Positions 41,220 through 49,466 of a stretch of 64,000 bases of DNA are shown one piece after another. A program made the translations under genes and the position numbers. Source of the DNA: Phycisphaerales bacterium (GTDB taxonomy: Bacteria > Planctomycetota > Phycisphaerae > Phycisphaerales > UBA1924); contig CP064987.1 of NCBI GenBank assembly GCA_016699835.1, positions 992,001 through 1,056,000 on the forward strand, in the 5' to 3' direction. Position 1 is the stretch's first letter. Every line of letters starts with the position of its first letter. The notes below the pieces were generated by a model. That model was not told the origin of the DNA. It saw only the letters and a list, made by a program, of their open reading frames with translations, and searched no databases.

Positions 41220-42455
41220 CTATTCGCCGAGCGCACGAAGGAGGACCGTCGCGTAACTCCCCGAGGGGAGCGTGAACGACACCCGCCGCAGGAACATCTT
41301 CGGCGATCGCGGCGGAGCGAACTCGTCGTGCTCGGCCCGAGACATGGAGAAGTCCGTCGCGCTCGCGATGAGTAACCGATCCACCGAGCGGAACATCGGG
41401 CGGCGCAGTCCGGGGAGTTGCAGATCCTTGAGCGTGATTCCAGCCTTTGCCAGCACCGTCGCGAGCGGCTCGGCCCATGGTGCCCGTGGCCTCAGTTCCA
41501 TCGATGCCGTGGGGAGCACAAGCCGATCCACACCGCCCAGCGATTCGAGTGCCGGGCGCACCGTTGCGGGCGAGGCGAACTGCAGGATGCCGTGGTCGTC
41601 CATCACGGCGCACGTTGTAGATCCCGCGAGGCGCATCGTGAGCAGCGCCGCCGTCTCGTTCCACAGCCAACTCTGGAAGGCGTCGACCGCGAACTGCTGG
41701 GTCTGGGGCGAGATCGACGCGAACGCCTCCGTCGGCGACTTTCCTGCCGCCAGATGCTCGATGGGCCGACGATCCGCGCACGCGGGCAACTCGCGCGCGA
41801 GTTCCTCCCATCGCCCCCACTTCGTCGCGCACAACCTTGTGAATGCACGCTTCGTTCCCGTGTCCTTGCGTGCCGGTGTCGCAATGAGCAGACGGATCCC
41901 CTCGACATAGTCCCCCGCAATGAGCGATCGAGCGGCGAATCCCTCCTTGTGCCGCGCCGAGCCGAATCGCTGCGAGCCGAAGTAGTTCGTGAACCAGAGC
42001 GTCGCGGCGTTCGAGTCGCCCTCGGCACGATACTCGTGCGCGAGGCGCTCCATCTCGCCGACGCGTTGGCGGTCCAGCCCGCGGACGACGATCTCAAAGG
42101 CGTTGTGTCCGATGTCCGCCGCGACGAGCGCCCGCGGCGCGAAGCCGACGGGCTCGTACGAGAGGCCGGGCCCCTCGAGCCGCGCGAGATCGCGAGCATC
42201 CTCAAACTTCACGCTCAGGTGCTGCGTAGTGACGGCGTGTTTGTCCTTCAGCCCCGCGTGGGCCACGCTTCCTGGCTTGACACCGAGCAGTCGCCCCAAC
42301 GCGATCGACGCCTCGGGCGTGGTCTTCTGGCGTTTCTCGCAAAGGAAGACCGCGAACGGTGCATCCTTCGACCACTCTGGTCGGATCGCCGCGAGCGTCT
42401 CGTGTTGGAGAACCTCGCGCACGCGGAAATCTTCGGCGACTCGCCGCAATGTCAT
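41220..42455 (-). CDS. truD: tRNA pseudouridine synthase D (TruD)
   Basis: 411 residues. Makes pseudouridine 13 in tRNAs. The catalytic motif HAGLKDKHAVTTQ has Asp71 as nucleophile, and NYFGSQRFGSARHK is the family's second hallmark. The central TRUD insertion is present (about 160-310). It lies 47 bases after fliN on the same strand, and scoA follows after 70 bases. Confidence 0.93.
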   Translation of the reverse strand: MTLRRVAEDFRVREVLQHETLAAIRPEWSKDAPFAVFLCEKRQKTTPEASIALGRLLGVKPGSVAHAGLKDKHAVTTQHLSVKFEDARDLARLEGPGLSYEPVGFAPRALVAADIGHNAFEIVVRGLDRQRVGEMERLAHEYRAEGDSNAATLWFTNYFGSQRFGSARHKEGFAARSLIAGDYVEGIRLLIATPARKDTGTKRAFTRLCATKWGRWEELARELPACADRRPIEHLAAGKSPTEAFASISPQTQQFAVDAFQSWLWNETAALLTMRLAGSTTCAVMDDHGILQFASPATVRPALESLGGVDRLVLPTASMELRPRAPWAEPLATVLAKAGITLKDLQLPGLRRPMFRSVDRLLIASATDFSMSRAEHDEFAPPRSPKMFLRRVSFTLPSGSYATVLLRALGE

Positions 42456-42502
42456 GGCAGATCATTCGTCGGGTGAGGGGAGGGGGTGCGGAGAGGGGGG
42501 CG

Positions 42503-42844
42503 TCACGCTCCGGGGAACATGGAGGCCATCATGCGGGCGGCGTCGTTGGCGCCGTCGTCGTTGCCGGCGTCCATCCAGCCGCCGACGGCCTCGATGCGCT
42601 CGCGGACGTCGCCGATGAACGTCACCCGGATCCCGAAGTTCTCGCCGACCTTCACCGCCTCGCCGAAACCGACGTGTCGGTTGTGGACGAGCAGATCGAG
42701 TTCCTCCTCGGCGTTCTTGGTGAGTTCGATGATCGAGCCGGGGACGAGGGCGGTGATCTCGCTGACGCGCAGTTTCCGCTCGGCGACGCGCACGATGATC
42801 GGCACCTCGAGGGACAGGATCTGCTTGTACGTCAGGTCGGACAT
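42503..42844 (-). CDS. fliN: FliN-family flagellar motor switch protein
   Basis: 113 residues with a complete SpoA/FliN domain: LEVPIIVRVAERKLRVSEI, LVPGSIIELTKNAEEELDLL and HVGFGEAVKVGENFGIRV. It forms part of the C-ring that binds phospho-CheY and controls rotation. No other flagellar gene is nearby, so it is an orphan here. Start follows GGGAGCGTGC. The C-terminus beyond the domain is about 20 residues, acidic and unremarkable. Confidence 0.9.
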   Translation of the reverse strand: MSDLTYKQILSLEVPIIVRVAERKLRVSEITALVPGSIIELTKNAEEELDLLVHNRHVGFGEAVKVGENFGIRVTFIGDVRERIEAVGGWMDAGNDDGANDAARMMASMFPGA

Positions 42845-42978
42845 GCACGCTCCCGCGCCCCAAGCCGAAAGGCCTCAGGCGTCCGCCCGCGACACGCACG
42901 GCGCAGCGCGGGGCGCGGCACACGTCGCAACACCCATGCCAGGCGCTCCGATCGGCACGCTGACCTCCTGAAACGAGA

Positions 42979-43010
42979 CGCCCCGCCGTTCCGTGCGGTC
43001 GGGCGGGGCG
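42979..43010 (-). terminator. terminator hairpin after the PEP-CTERM gene
   Basis: CGCCCCGCC and GGCGGGGCG form a 9-bp stem, 59 bases beyond the stop at 43069; on the minus strand TCTCGTTTC follows. Good stem, modest T-content. Confidence 0.6.
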
Positions 43011-43068
43011 CTACGTCCTGTGTGTGGACGATTTCTGTCCGTGGCGACCCCGAGGATCGCGACGTGGT

Positions 43069-43767
43069 TTACTTCCGGCGGCGGCGGCCAGCCATCAGCA
43101 TCCCGCCAAGGGCGAGGCCGAGGGTGCCGGGGGCGGGGACGAGTTCGGCGGTGAAGATCCAGTCGTTGCTCTCGATGTAGGTGTTGGGGTCACCGGCCAT
43201 GAGCCAGCCCCAGCCCGAGATCCCCGCGAAGCCGCGGTGGCCCAGGTCGTTGTCCTCGTCGCCGAAGCGGAAGGCGTGGTTGCCGTCGCTCTTGTCGTAG
43301 AGGTTGATCGGGCCCAGGGGTGTGCCGATGACGCCCTGATTGTTCCCCGCGTCGGAGGAGACGTACACGTCGTCGTCGCCGGGGACGGGGCCGACGTTCA
43401 GCGAGTACGTGAAGTCGAAGGTGTACAGGGCCTGATAGACATCTGCGGCGTATGTCCCGCCGATGTCGCGTCCGCCGTAGGCCTGACCATAGATGTGGAT
43501 CGAGGTCCCGTCGTAGTCGAGGAACATCGCCGACGAGGCGTGGTCAAAGTCGAAGGTGAAGATGTCGTGTCCACCCGTGACATTGAACAACTCGTCGAGG
43601 CGTGCGCCGTAGGGGGGCGGGACCTCGTTGCCGTCGGGGTGGTTGTGGAGGCGATAGGTGCCGGTGTCGATCGTCACGGCGGAAGCGCCAGCGGCGAAAC
43701 CACCAAGCCCAACCGCAACAACCGCAGCCAACGCCAAGCCACTCACTGTGTTTCGTGCGCCTGTCAT
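43069..43767 (-). CDS. PEP-CTERM-type secreted protein
   Basis: 232 residues. A signal peptide (GLALAAVVAVGLGGFAAGASA) is followed by a beta-rich acidic body with many Gly and Asp residues and a sorting tail VPAPGTLGLALGGMLMAG plus RRRRK. This tail marks it for exosortase-type processing at the envelope; the exosortase gene is not in the window. Function unknown, probably surface or matrix. The ATG at 43767 follows GAGGAGA. Terminator follows. Confidence 0.85.
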   Translation of the reverse strand: MTGARNTVSGLALAAVVAVGLGGFAAGASAVTIDTGTYRLHNHPDGNEVPPPYGARLDELFNVTGGHDIFTFDFDHASSAMFLDYDGTSIHIYGQAYGGRDIGGTYAADVYQALYTFDFTYSLNVGPVPGDDDVYVSSDAGNNQGVIGTPLGPINLYDKSDGNHAFRFGDEDNDLGHRGFAGISGWGWLMAGDPNTYIESNDWIFTAELVPAPGTLGLALGGMLMAGRRRRK

Positions 43768-44832
43768 CGATCTCTCCTCGTGCCCCCTTTCGGGGACTGG
43801 GACTCTCGTCCCGAAATGCCTTGCATCCAGCCCGGGCGCAAAGACGGCCCGGCGCGGATCTCTCTGGGAGCCAGAATACCGGATTTCCCCGGCAGAACAA
43901 GCGATTTCTTATCGAACTGTCCACACGCCACCCAAAACAGGGGAAAACCCTGGGATTTCGCGATCCAACCCTGTGGAAATGGGGAACGTAGGAACGCCGC
44001 GATGTCAGGCTGGGCGATCTACAGGCCGGAGCAGTTCGAATCGTGGACTGCCCCCGCGAACACCAACACCCACCCCGACTCCGCTCCACGCCGGACTCAC
44101 ATCTCAGAGCCGCTCCGCGCGATTCTTGCGCCACAATCCGCAAGGAACCGCGTTCCAGGCCTCCCAGGGGCCTTCGACCCGTTCGCCGGGAAACTCCTCC
44201 TCGCGGGGGATGAAGAGTTCCTGATCAGGATTGCTTCCCACCCGATTCGGAATGCTCCGGACCCGATGAGGAATGCTCCATTCCTGATTGGGAATGCTCC
44301 ATTTCCCATTTGGGGGACTCCACACCCGATGGGGAATGCTCCATTTCCCATCGGGGGCGTTCCACCCCCGATGGGGAATGCTCCATTCCTGATTCCCTGG
44401 ACTCCATTCCTGATCAGGAACTGTTCATTTCCGACGGGGCGGGCTCCATCCCCCACCCGGTGGAGCGCCCTTCGGACGCCCCGGGGTCCAATGCCGCTCG
44501 GAGGAAGAGTTCCTCCGACGGAAGGCGTTCCACAAGGGATCCCCTTTGCTTTGCATCTGATCCCCTTTGTTCCACATTTCGGGCACGATGCCCATCGGAC
44601 AACCCCCGTGGGGGCCCCGAGAGCCGGAATTTTCGCTCCCCGGCCCCACAGCAGGCCGCCAATCATGCATCGTGGGACCGGGACGATCGAGCGGGGCCGG
44701 GCACGCGCAGTTGCTGCCGATCCGCCCGCCCGGGCGTCTCCATAGGCTCCTCGGATTCTCCTCATTCCGCATTCTCCGCGAGCCTCGTCACCTCCTCCGC
44801 CTCATGCCCCGTTCCCATCCCCTTCGATTCCC
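43768..44832. other. 1.06-kb gene-free region holding a 21-bp repeat array
   Basis: No convincing gene on either strand. Frames are open for long stretches in several phases at once, as expected of a repeat whose period is a multiple of three, and the translations are Pro/Ser/Arg-rich. The left part (43768-44200) holds the PEP-CTERM promoter region and a small CAGGG/CCCTG hairpin near 43936-43950; the centre holds the repeat array; the right part (44490-44832) shows two CCCCTTTG-type repeats (TCCCCTTTGCTTT, TCCCCTTTGTTCC) near 44540-44573. Confidence 0.6.
44218..44489. repeat. 21-bp tandem repeat array with internal dyad symmetry
   Basis: About twelve degenerate units end in CTCC or TTCC at 44238, 44258, 44279, 44300, 44321, 44342, 44363, 44384, 44405, 44426 and 44447, a spacing of exactly 21 bases after the first; later units decay. 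The core is CCCGATGGGGAATGCTCCA. Adjacent units are partly inverted: CATTTCCCATCGGGGG (44342-44357) pairs with CCCCCGATGGGGAATG (44365-44380), a 16-bp stem with a 7-base loop. All six frames are open through it, so coding is not indicated. It could be a protein-binding array, a cruciform site or a mobile palindrome cluster. Confidence 0.85.
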
Positions 44833-45426
44833 ATGACCGATCCCAAGACTGAGAACACTCTCGACCTCTTCGGGCAGCCCGCGAGTGCGCCGAAGAACGC
44901 GACGCCGGCGCTGGGCGCGAACCGCGAGCGCGAGGCCGCGCTCGTCGCCGCGTACATCGAGGCGTGCCATGATGGCAAGACGCTCGATGATCTGCCCTAC
45001 ACCGATGAGTTCGAACGCCTGTGCGCGCGCATCGAGCCGTTCTTCGCCGCGAACCCGGCGTTGATGGCTCCGCGCGAGCGGCGGCACGAGATCCTGCGCC
45101 TGCTGCAGAACATGAGGAAGGCCTCGAAGTTGCCGACTCGCAAGGCCGTGTCGGAGATGGAGGCCAGGCCCGCGGCGGGTCTCGACGCCCCCCCCCACGC
45201 CGCGAGCGGGACGATGCCCATCCGCGTCACCGAGCAGGAAGAATCGCTCGTGCGCGATCTCATCGCCAAGCACACGGGCCTGGAGGGCAGGACCGGCGTC
45301 GGCAAGCGCGATCGACTGCCGTACTCTCCCGAGTTCGATGCGCTGCGCGACGAGTTCGTGCGGACGAGCGGACGCGACATCAGCGACCACGACCTGTGGC
45401 GACTCATCGCGAAACTCGCGAAGTAG
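44833..45426 (+). CDS. conserved hypothetical protein with a duplicated motif
   Basis: 197 residues, soluble, mainly helical. A motif is repeated: DDLPYTDEFERLCARI near residue 55 and DRLPYSPEFDALRDEF near 160, each followed by a helix, suggesting two related halves. The middle (115-135) is Pro/Ala-rich linker. No catalytic signature. The start at 44833 is a clear ATG at the end of the gene-free region. I do not know the function; the LPYxxEF pairing could bind nucleic acid or protein. Confidence 0.65.
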   Translation: MTDPKTENTLDLFGQPASAPKNATPALGANREREAALVAAYIEACHDGKTLDDLPYTDEFERLCARIEPFFAANPALMAPRERRHEILRLLQNMRKASKLPTRKAVSEMEARPAAGLDAPPHAASGTMPIRVTEQEESLVRDLIAKHTGLEGRTGVGKRDRLPYSPEFDALRDEFVRTSGRDISDHDLWRLIAKLAK

Positions 45427-45496
45427 TCACACTCACCTCTTCACTTGCTCACGCCCCCACCTCTTCACCTCCCCACCTGCTCACCTCATCACTCAG
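45427..45496. repeat. TCAC-rich low-complexity spacer
   Basis: The gap between two genes is filled with degenerate copies of CACCTCTTCAC and CTCACCTC (CACCTCTTCAC occurs twice). A similar ACTCACGATTCAC spacer is at 60560-60609. Pyrimidine-rich on the plus strand; function unknown. Confidence 0.6.
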
Positions 45497-45510
45497 GAAC
45501 TTTGCCGGTC

Positions 45511-46527
45511 ATGTCCAACCCCCCCCACGCCCCCCACGCTCTCCGCACCTTCCTCACCGGACTCGTCGACTACGCCGGGCTCTTTCCGCCCGCGAAACTC
45601 GACATGGTGAGGGCCGTCGAGACCTACGCCCGCTGTGCCCGCGGCGAGCACGAGTGGATGCTGGGTCGATTCATCTGCCCCGCGGCGAGACTCGGCGAGT
45701 TCGAGAAGGCCGCGGCCGGTGGAGGCATGCTGCCGGGCACGCTCGCGACGAGCGGGTATCGCGAGCATGCCGAGCATTCAGGGGGACGTGAACCGTGGCG
45801 GCTGAGCGTGCTTGTCGATGCGAGCAGCAGCGCGGCACTCGACACGGATCTCGACGCGATCGCCGCCTTCAACGAGCGGCACGCGGAAGAGGATCAGGGG
45901 CTGGCCGTCGTGGACGCGGTGGAACTGAAGGTGGATTCACCTTCGAAGATCGATCGCGTGCTCGATGAGATGCCCGAGTACCTCTCGCCGTTCTTTGAGA
46001 TCCCCGCGATGGTGGAGAGGGGCGAGGACTGCCGCGGGTTCGTGGCGGCACTTTCGGGAAGTAAAGCGTCCGCGAAGATCCGCACCGGGGGCGTGACGCC
46101 CGAGGCGTATCCGAGTGCGGTCTCGATCGCGGTGTTTCTGCGGGCGTGCCATGCCGCCGACGTGCCCTTCAAGGCGACGGCGGGCCTGCACCACCCGATC
46201 CGCTCCGAGCACGCGCTGACTTATGAGCCGGGAAGCGTGCGCGGCGTGATGCACGGGTTCGTCAACGTCTTCCTCGCGGCGGCGTTCGTGCGCGTGCTGG
46301 GCACACGAATCGACGACCACACGCTCGTGAAACTCCTGAGCGAGACGAGGGGGCAGGCGTTCGCGTTCACCGACGAGGGCGTGACGTGGACGCCCTCACC
46401 CACGGGAGCTGCGGTCGGAATCTCGGCGACGGACCTCGCCCGCGTCCGCGAGTCGTTCACGCTGTCGTTCGGCAGTTGCTCGTTTGATGAGCCGGTGGAG
46501 GATGTGACGGGGTTGGGGTGGATGTAG
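45511..46527 (+). CDS. conserved hypothetical protein, TIM-barrel-like
   Basis: 338 residues, no signal peptide. The pattern of strands and helices, and segments such as FFEIPAMVERGEDCRGFVA, KIRTGGVTPEAYPSAVSIA and VPFKATAGLHHPIR, resemble a widely distributed uncharacterised family that looks like an alpha/beta barrel. Lys in PFKATAGLHHP and Arg in KIRTGG would be candidate active-site residues. Start at ATG 45511 skips a His/Pro-rich stretch coming from the spacer repeat. Function unknown. Confidence 0.75.
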   Translation: MSNPPHAPHALRTFLTGLVDYAGLFPPAKLDMVRAVETYARCARGEHEWMLGRFICPAARLGEFEKAAAGGGMLPGTLATSGYREHAEHSGGREPWRLSVLVDASSSAALDTDLDAIAAFNERHAEEDQGLAVVDAVELKVDSPSKIDRVLDEMPEYLSPFFEIPAMVERGEDCRGFVAALSGSKASAKIRTGGVTPEAYPSAVSIAVFLRACHAADVPFKATAGLHHPIRSEHALTYEPGSVRGVMHGFVNVFLAAAFVRVLGTRIDDHTLVKLLSETRGQAFAFTDEGVTWTPSPTGAAVGISATDLARVRESFTLSFGSCSFDEPVEDVTGLGWM

Positions 46528-46562
46528 ACAGCACGCGACACGCATGAGGAAACACGCGATCT

Positions 46563-47975
46563 CTACGACCGCGCCGGAGGCGGTCCCGCGAGGGGATCGG
46601 CCTGGGGCGTGACCGACGGCGTCGGCGTTGGTCTTGGCGTTCTCGACTCGATGCGGCCTGTGGTGCCCGACTTCTTCATGACGGCGTGGAGTCGCCACAT
46701 CTGGTACGCGGACCAGACGTGGGCGATGGCGGCGAGGGCGAGGGGGATGTCGAAGGCGTGGAAAATCTCGTAGAGGGTGATGCCCAGGGCCTGGAAGATC
46801 GTGCCGCGGACGCCGACGAGCGTGGCGTGGATGGAGACGTACTGGGCGGCGCGCCGCGGCGTCGGGGCGAAGGCGACGGGCCCGAGCATCCAGCCCATGC
46901 TGGCGCCGGCGTGGGCGATGCCATAGAAGATGCTGATGGCGAGCAGGTCGGCGTGCCCCCGTGCGAACATCAGGCCCATGGGATAGAACGTGAGGAGGAA
47001 GAAGGAGAGGGCCGTGCTGCGAACAGCGCCGAGGCGATCGAGCAGCCACCCGGCGGGGAGGATCATCGCGACCACCGCGATCTGATACGGCACGTGGGTG
47101 GAGTTGGCGATCGTGTCGTAGGGAAGATTCAGTTTGTCGGTGACGAGGTTGGGGAGGAGCGCGGTGGCGATCATCCAGCCAACGCCATAGGTCATGTAGG
47201 CGCCCTCGTAGCGTGTGAAGGCTGGGTCCTCGCGGAGGACCTCCTTCATGTGGACAACGGGGTAGAGCAGGGCGCGGACGGGGTGCTCGCCGCGCTTGGT
47301 GGCGAGGACGCGTCGTGCGTCGTGGCCTGTTCGCGTGGCGAGGAAGGTGAGTACGCCGACGCCGAGTAACTGGGCGAGAACGAGGGCGGGCATGAAGACG
47401 CGGAAGGAATCCGGATTGGCGTTCTGGACTTCGCCGAGGAGGTACCCGATGCCGCCGCTGACGAGCATGGAGGAGCCCCAGATGATGGAGTAGACGCGCC
47501 CACGGGACTTGGCGGGGTAGAGCGATCGCAGGAGATCGCCCGCGGCGGGGTGATACGCCGCGCCGCCGATTGAGGCGATGACCTGGGGAATCGCGAGGAG
47601 CCAGAAGTTGGTCGCGAGCGAGGTGAAGGCGAGGGGGAGCGAGGCGACGATCCAGTAGATCGCGGCGTATGGCTTGAACCGCAGTCGCGAGTAGAGGTCG
47701 TTCCAGAAGATCGAGAGGCAGAAGAGGACGACGGGGGCGGCGGTCAGGATCACCACGTGCCTCGCGTCGGCGTCGAAGTACTTCTTCGCGATGATGGGAA
47801 CGATGAACCACGCCGCGAAGGACGTTGATTGGATGAGGATCACGCCCAGGACGTGGAGCGGGAGGAGCCAGTGGGGAACGCTCGAGGACGCGGGCGGCAG
47901 GCTCGCGTCGGAAGCCGACGGCACGGATCTGGACATGGACGGAGAGCGTAGGACGCCCGCTCGATCACGCTTCAT
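46563..47975 (-). CDS. major facilitator superfamily (MFS) transporter
   Basis: 470 residues with about twelve transmembrane segments and loop motifs of the family (for example LDRLGAVRSTAL and YPAKSRGRVYSII). N-terminal 35 residues and C-terminal 35 residues are polar and Pro/Ser-rich. Substrate cannot be inferred. The ATG at 47975 sits close behind AGGGGTGG; an ATG at 47936 is an alternative. It is 32 bases downstream of the SRPBCC gene on the same strand. Confidence 0.85.
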   Translation of the reverse strand: MKRDRAGVLRSPSMSRSVPSASDASLPPASSSVPHWLLPLHVLGVILIQSTSFAAWFIVPIIAKKYFDADARHVVILTAAPVVLFCLSIFWNDLYSRLRFKPYAAIYWIVASLPLAFTSLATNFWLLAIPQVIASIGGAAYHPAAGDLLRSLYPAKSRGRVYSIIWGSSMLVSGGIGYLLGEVQNANPDSFRVFMPALVLAQLLGVGVLTFLATRTGHDARRVLATKRGEHPVRALLYPVVHMKEVLREDPAFTRYEGAYMTYGVGWMIATALLPNLVTDKLNLPYDTIANSTHVPYQIAVVAMILPAGWLLDRLGAVRSTALSFFLLTFYPMGLMFARGHADLLAISIFYGIAHAGASMGWMLGPVAFAPTPRRAAQYVSIHATLVGVRGTIFQALGITLYEIFHAFDIPLALAAIAHVWSAYQMWRLHAVMKKSGTTGRIESRTPRPTPTPSVTPQADPLAGPPPARS

Positions 47976-48007
47976 CCACCCCTGCGAGTGTCAAGGAATG
48001 TGCGCGT

Positions 48008-48469
48008 TCAAGCGGATTCGGCGGCGTGCTTGAGGTCCTCGAAGTCCTTGGCCATGCACTTCCTGATCGTGCCCTTGAGCATCCACCCGGTGAGGGCGCT
48101 CATGATCCTGGCCGGCGTGGTGAGCGGCGTGGCCTTGAACTTCATGGTGACACTGGTGGACGTTGGGCCGGCCGGCTCGAAGACGAAGGTGGAGACGTAG
48201 TGGCAGCCGTGGTTTCGGCATTCGACGGTGTATCCTCGCGGCGGGTTGAACTCGGTGATCTCCATCTCCTCGGTGGCGTCCTTGCCGAACATCGTGCGTG
48301 TCTCGCGGAATCGGGTGCCCTTGCCGATCGGGGCAGGTGTGAGCAGGACGAGCGACGTGATCGCCGAGACGTTCTTCCCGGCGTTCTCGAGATCGGAGTA
48401 GATCGCGAAGACCCGCTCGACCGGGGCGTTGACCGTCGTCTCGCACGTGATGCCGGCATCGAGAGCCAT
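48008..48469 (-). CDS. SRPBCC (START/Bet v 1-like) family protein
   Basis: 153 residues. ITCETTVNAPVERVFAIYSD at the start, GKGTRFRETRTMFGKDAT in the middle and a long C-terminal helix ending near KDFEDLKHAAES match polyketide-cyclase/dehydrase-like SRPBCC proteins that bind hydrophobic ligands. No catalytic claim possible. Start follows GAGGAAACACC. Confidence 0.82.
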   Translation of the reverse strand: MALDAGITCETTVNAPVERVFAIYSDLENAGKNVSAITSLVLLTPAPIGKGTRFRETRTMFGKDATEEMEITEFNPPRGYTVECRNHGCHYVSTFVFEPAGPTSTSVTMKFKATPLTTPARIMSALTGWMLKGTIRKCMAKDFEDLKHAAESA

Positions 48470-48531
48470 GGTGTTTCCTCGGTGCGACGACGGACCGTTC
48501 CACGACGACGATCGCGTGTCGTGTGGCTAGT

Positions 48532-48879
48532 TTACCGGGATTTCAAGGCTTGTGCCCGCGCCAGGCGGCGGATGAGGCCGACCTTGAGCATCACCGACCC
48601 GGCGATGGACACGACCACGCCCACGGCCATGATGGCGAGGCCGGGGATCATGGAATGGGCGACCTGTTTCCCATCGGCGAGAGGATCTGATGTTCCCACG
48701 GCACGCGCGTCGTTGCCCATCGGGTCGTTCAGTGCCTCGGCATACACGCCCAACACTGGCCGGAGCGCCAGGAAGAGTCCGACAAGCGCCACGAGAAGCC
48801 CGATCACCAGGGCGATGCCGCCGAGCACGAGCGTGACTTTCGACGGAGTTCGTGGACGTGACGCGGTGTCGCAGGGCAT
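48532..48879 (-). CDS. small two-helix membrane protein
   Basis: 115 residues with two transmembrane segments (VTLVLGGIALVIGLLVALVG and PGLAIMAVGVVVSIAGSVML) joined by a polar loop of about 45 residues. Both short tails are basic. No family recognised. Start at 48879 has a GGAGG element about 13 bases upstream. Confidence 0.65.
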   Translation of the reverse strand: MPCDTASRPRTPSKVTLVLGGIALVIGLLVALVGLFLALRPVLGVYAEALNDPMGNDARAVGTSDPLADGKQVAHSMIPGLAIMAVGVVVSIAGSVMLKVGLIRRLARAQALKSR

Positions 48880-48966
48880 GCGGGTCTACTCGCCTCCTCC
48901 GCCTCCATCACCACCACCCCCGGCACAACCGGAGTCGTGGCTGCCGGCATCCCCAGACAGCAACCC

Positions 48967-49359
48967 CTAGCCGTGCCGACCGTCATCGTGAGGGACATGA
49001 TCGAAGGGGAATGCGCCGAAATGGGGTGACACTCCGCGCTTTCTCGGCGCGTGAGCAGGATTCTGGCGTGTCATGATCGCCTTCGACGCGCCGATGAACA
49101 GCGACATCGCTCCCAGCACGCCCATCACAAGGACCACGACGGCAAGGCCGGTCTGGTAGGGCGTCATCGAGGCGTGAGGCGGCGATACACCTTGCGTCGT
49201 TGATGGCGTGATCGGTGCACGCGTGGATTGGATAAAGATACCAAGACCGATTGCCGCGGCAAGTGCGGCGGCCCACATCCACACGCCGAACCGGGTCTCG
49301 GGACGAGACCACATGCGCCGCATCATGTCATTCAACTCTGTTGGAGGCTGCTGTTTCAC
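48967..49359 (-). CDS. small two-helix membrane protein, possibly truncated by an amber stop
   Basis: 130 residues with two transmembrane segments (WMWAAALAAAIGLGIFI and GLAVVVLVMGVLGAMSLFIG) and a His-rich polar C-terminus (HFGAFPFDHVPHDDGRHG). The frame continues for 25 codons past a TAG stop as a Gly-rich tail ending GDGGGGGE, which may be an original C-terminus. Start is GTG at 49359 without a clear ribosome site; an ATG at 49326 is possible. Unknown function. Confidence 0.6.
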   Translation of the reverse strand: MKQQPPTELNDMMRRMWSRPETRFGVWMWAAALAAAIGLGIFIQSTRAPITPSTTQGVSPPHASMTPYQTGLAVVVLVMGVLGAMSLFIGASKAIMTRQNPAHAPRKRGVSPHFGAFPFDHVPHDDGRHG

Positions 49360-49410
49360 GAGGGATTGTTGCGGGGGTGGACGCGCGGCGCGAGAGTGAC
49401 GCCAAGAAAA

Positions 49411-49434
49411 CGGCCCCGGACGAATCCGGGGCCG
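49411..49434 (-). terminator. intrinsic terminator after the Ig-repeat protease gene
   Basis: CGGCCCCGGA and TCCGGGGCCG form a perfect 10-bp stem with loop CGAA, 33 bases after the stop at 49467; on the minus strand it is followed by TTTTCTTGG. A textbook Rho-independent terminator. Confidence 0.9.
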
Positions 49435-49466
49435 TGCGAAGCTTGCTGGAACGTACGTTGTTGGAT

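Noticed and set aside
44218..44489. CRISPR array
   Set aside because: Units are contiguous with no unique spacers and there are no cas genes nearby.
43024..44745. 573-codon plus-strand and 222-codon minus-strand frames through the 21-bp repeat, giving 7-residue repeats such as PMGNAPF
   Set aside because: All phases are open because the period is a multiple of three; the plus frame also runs antisense through the PEP-CTERM gene, and neither has a good start context.
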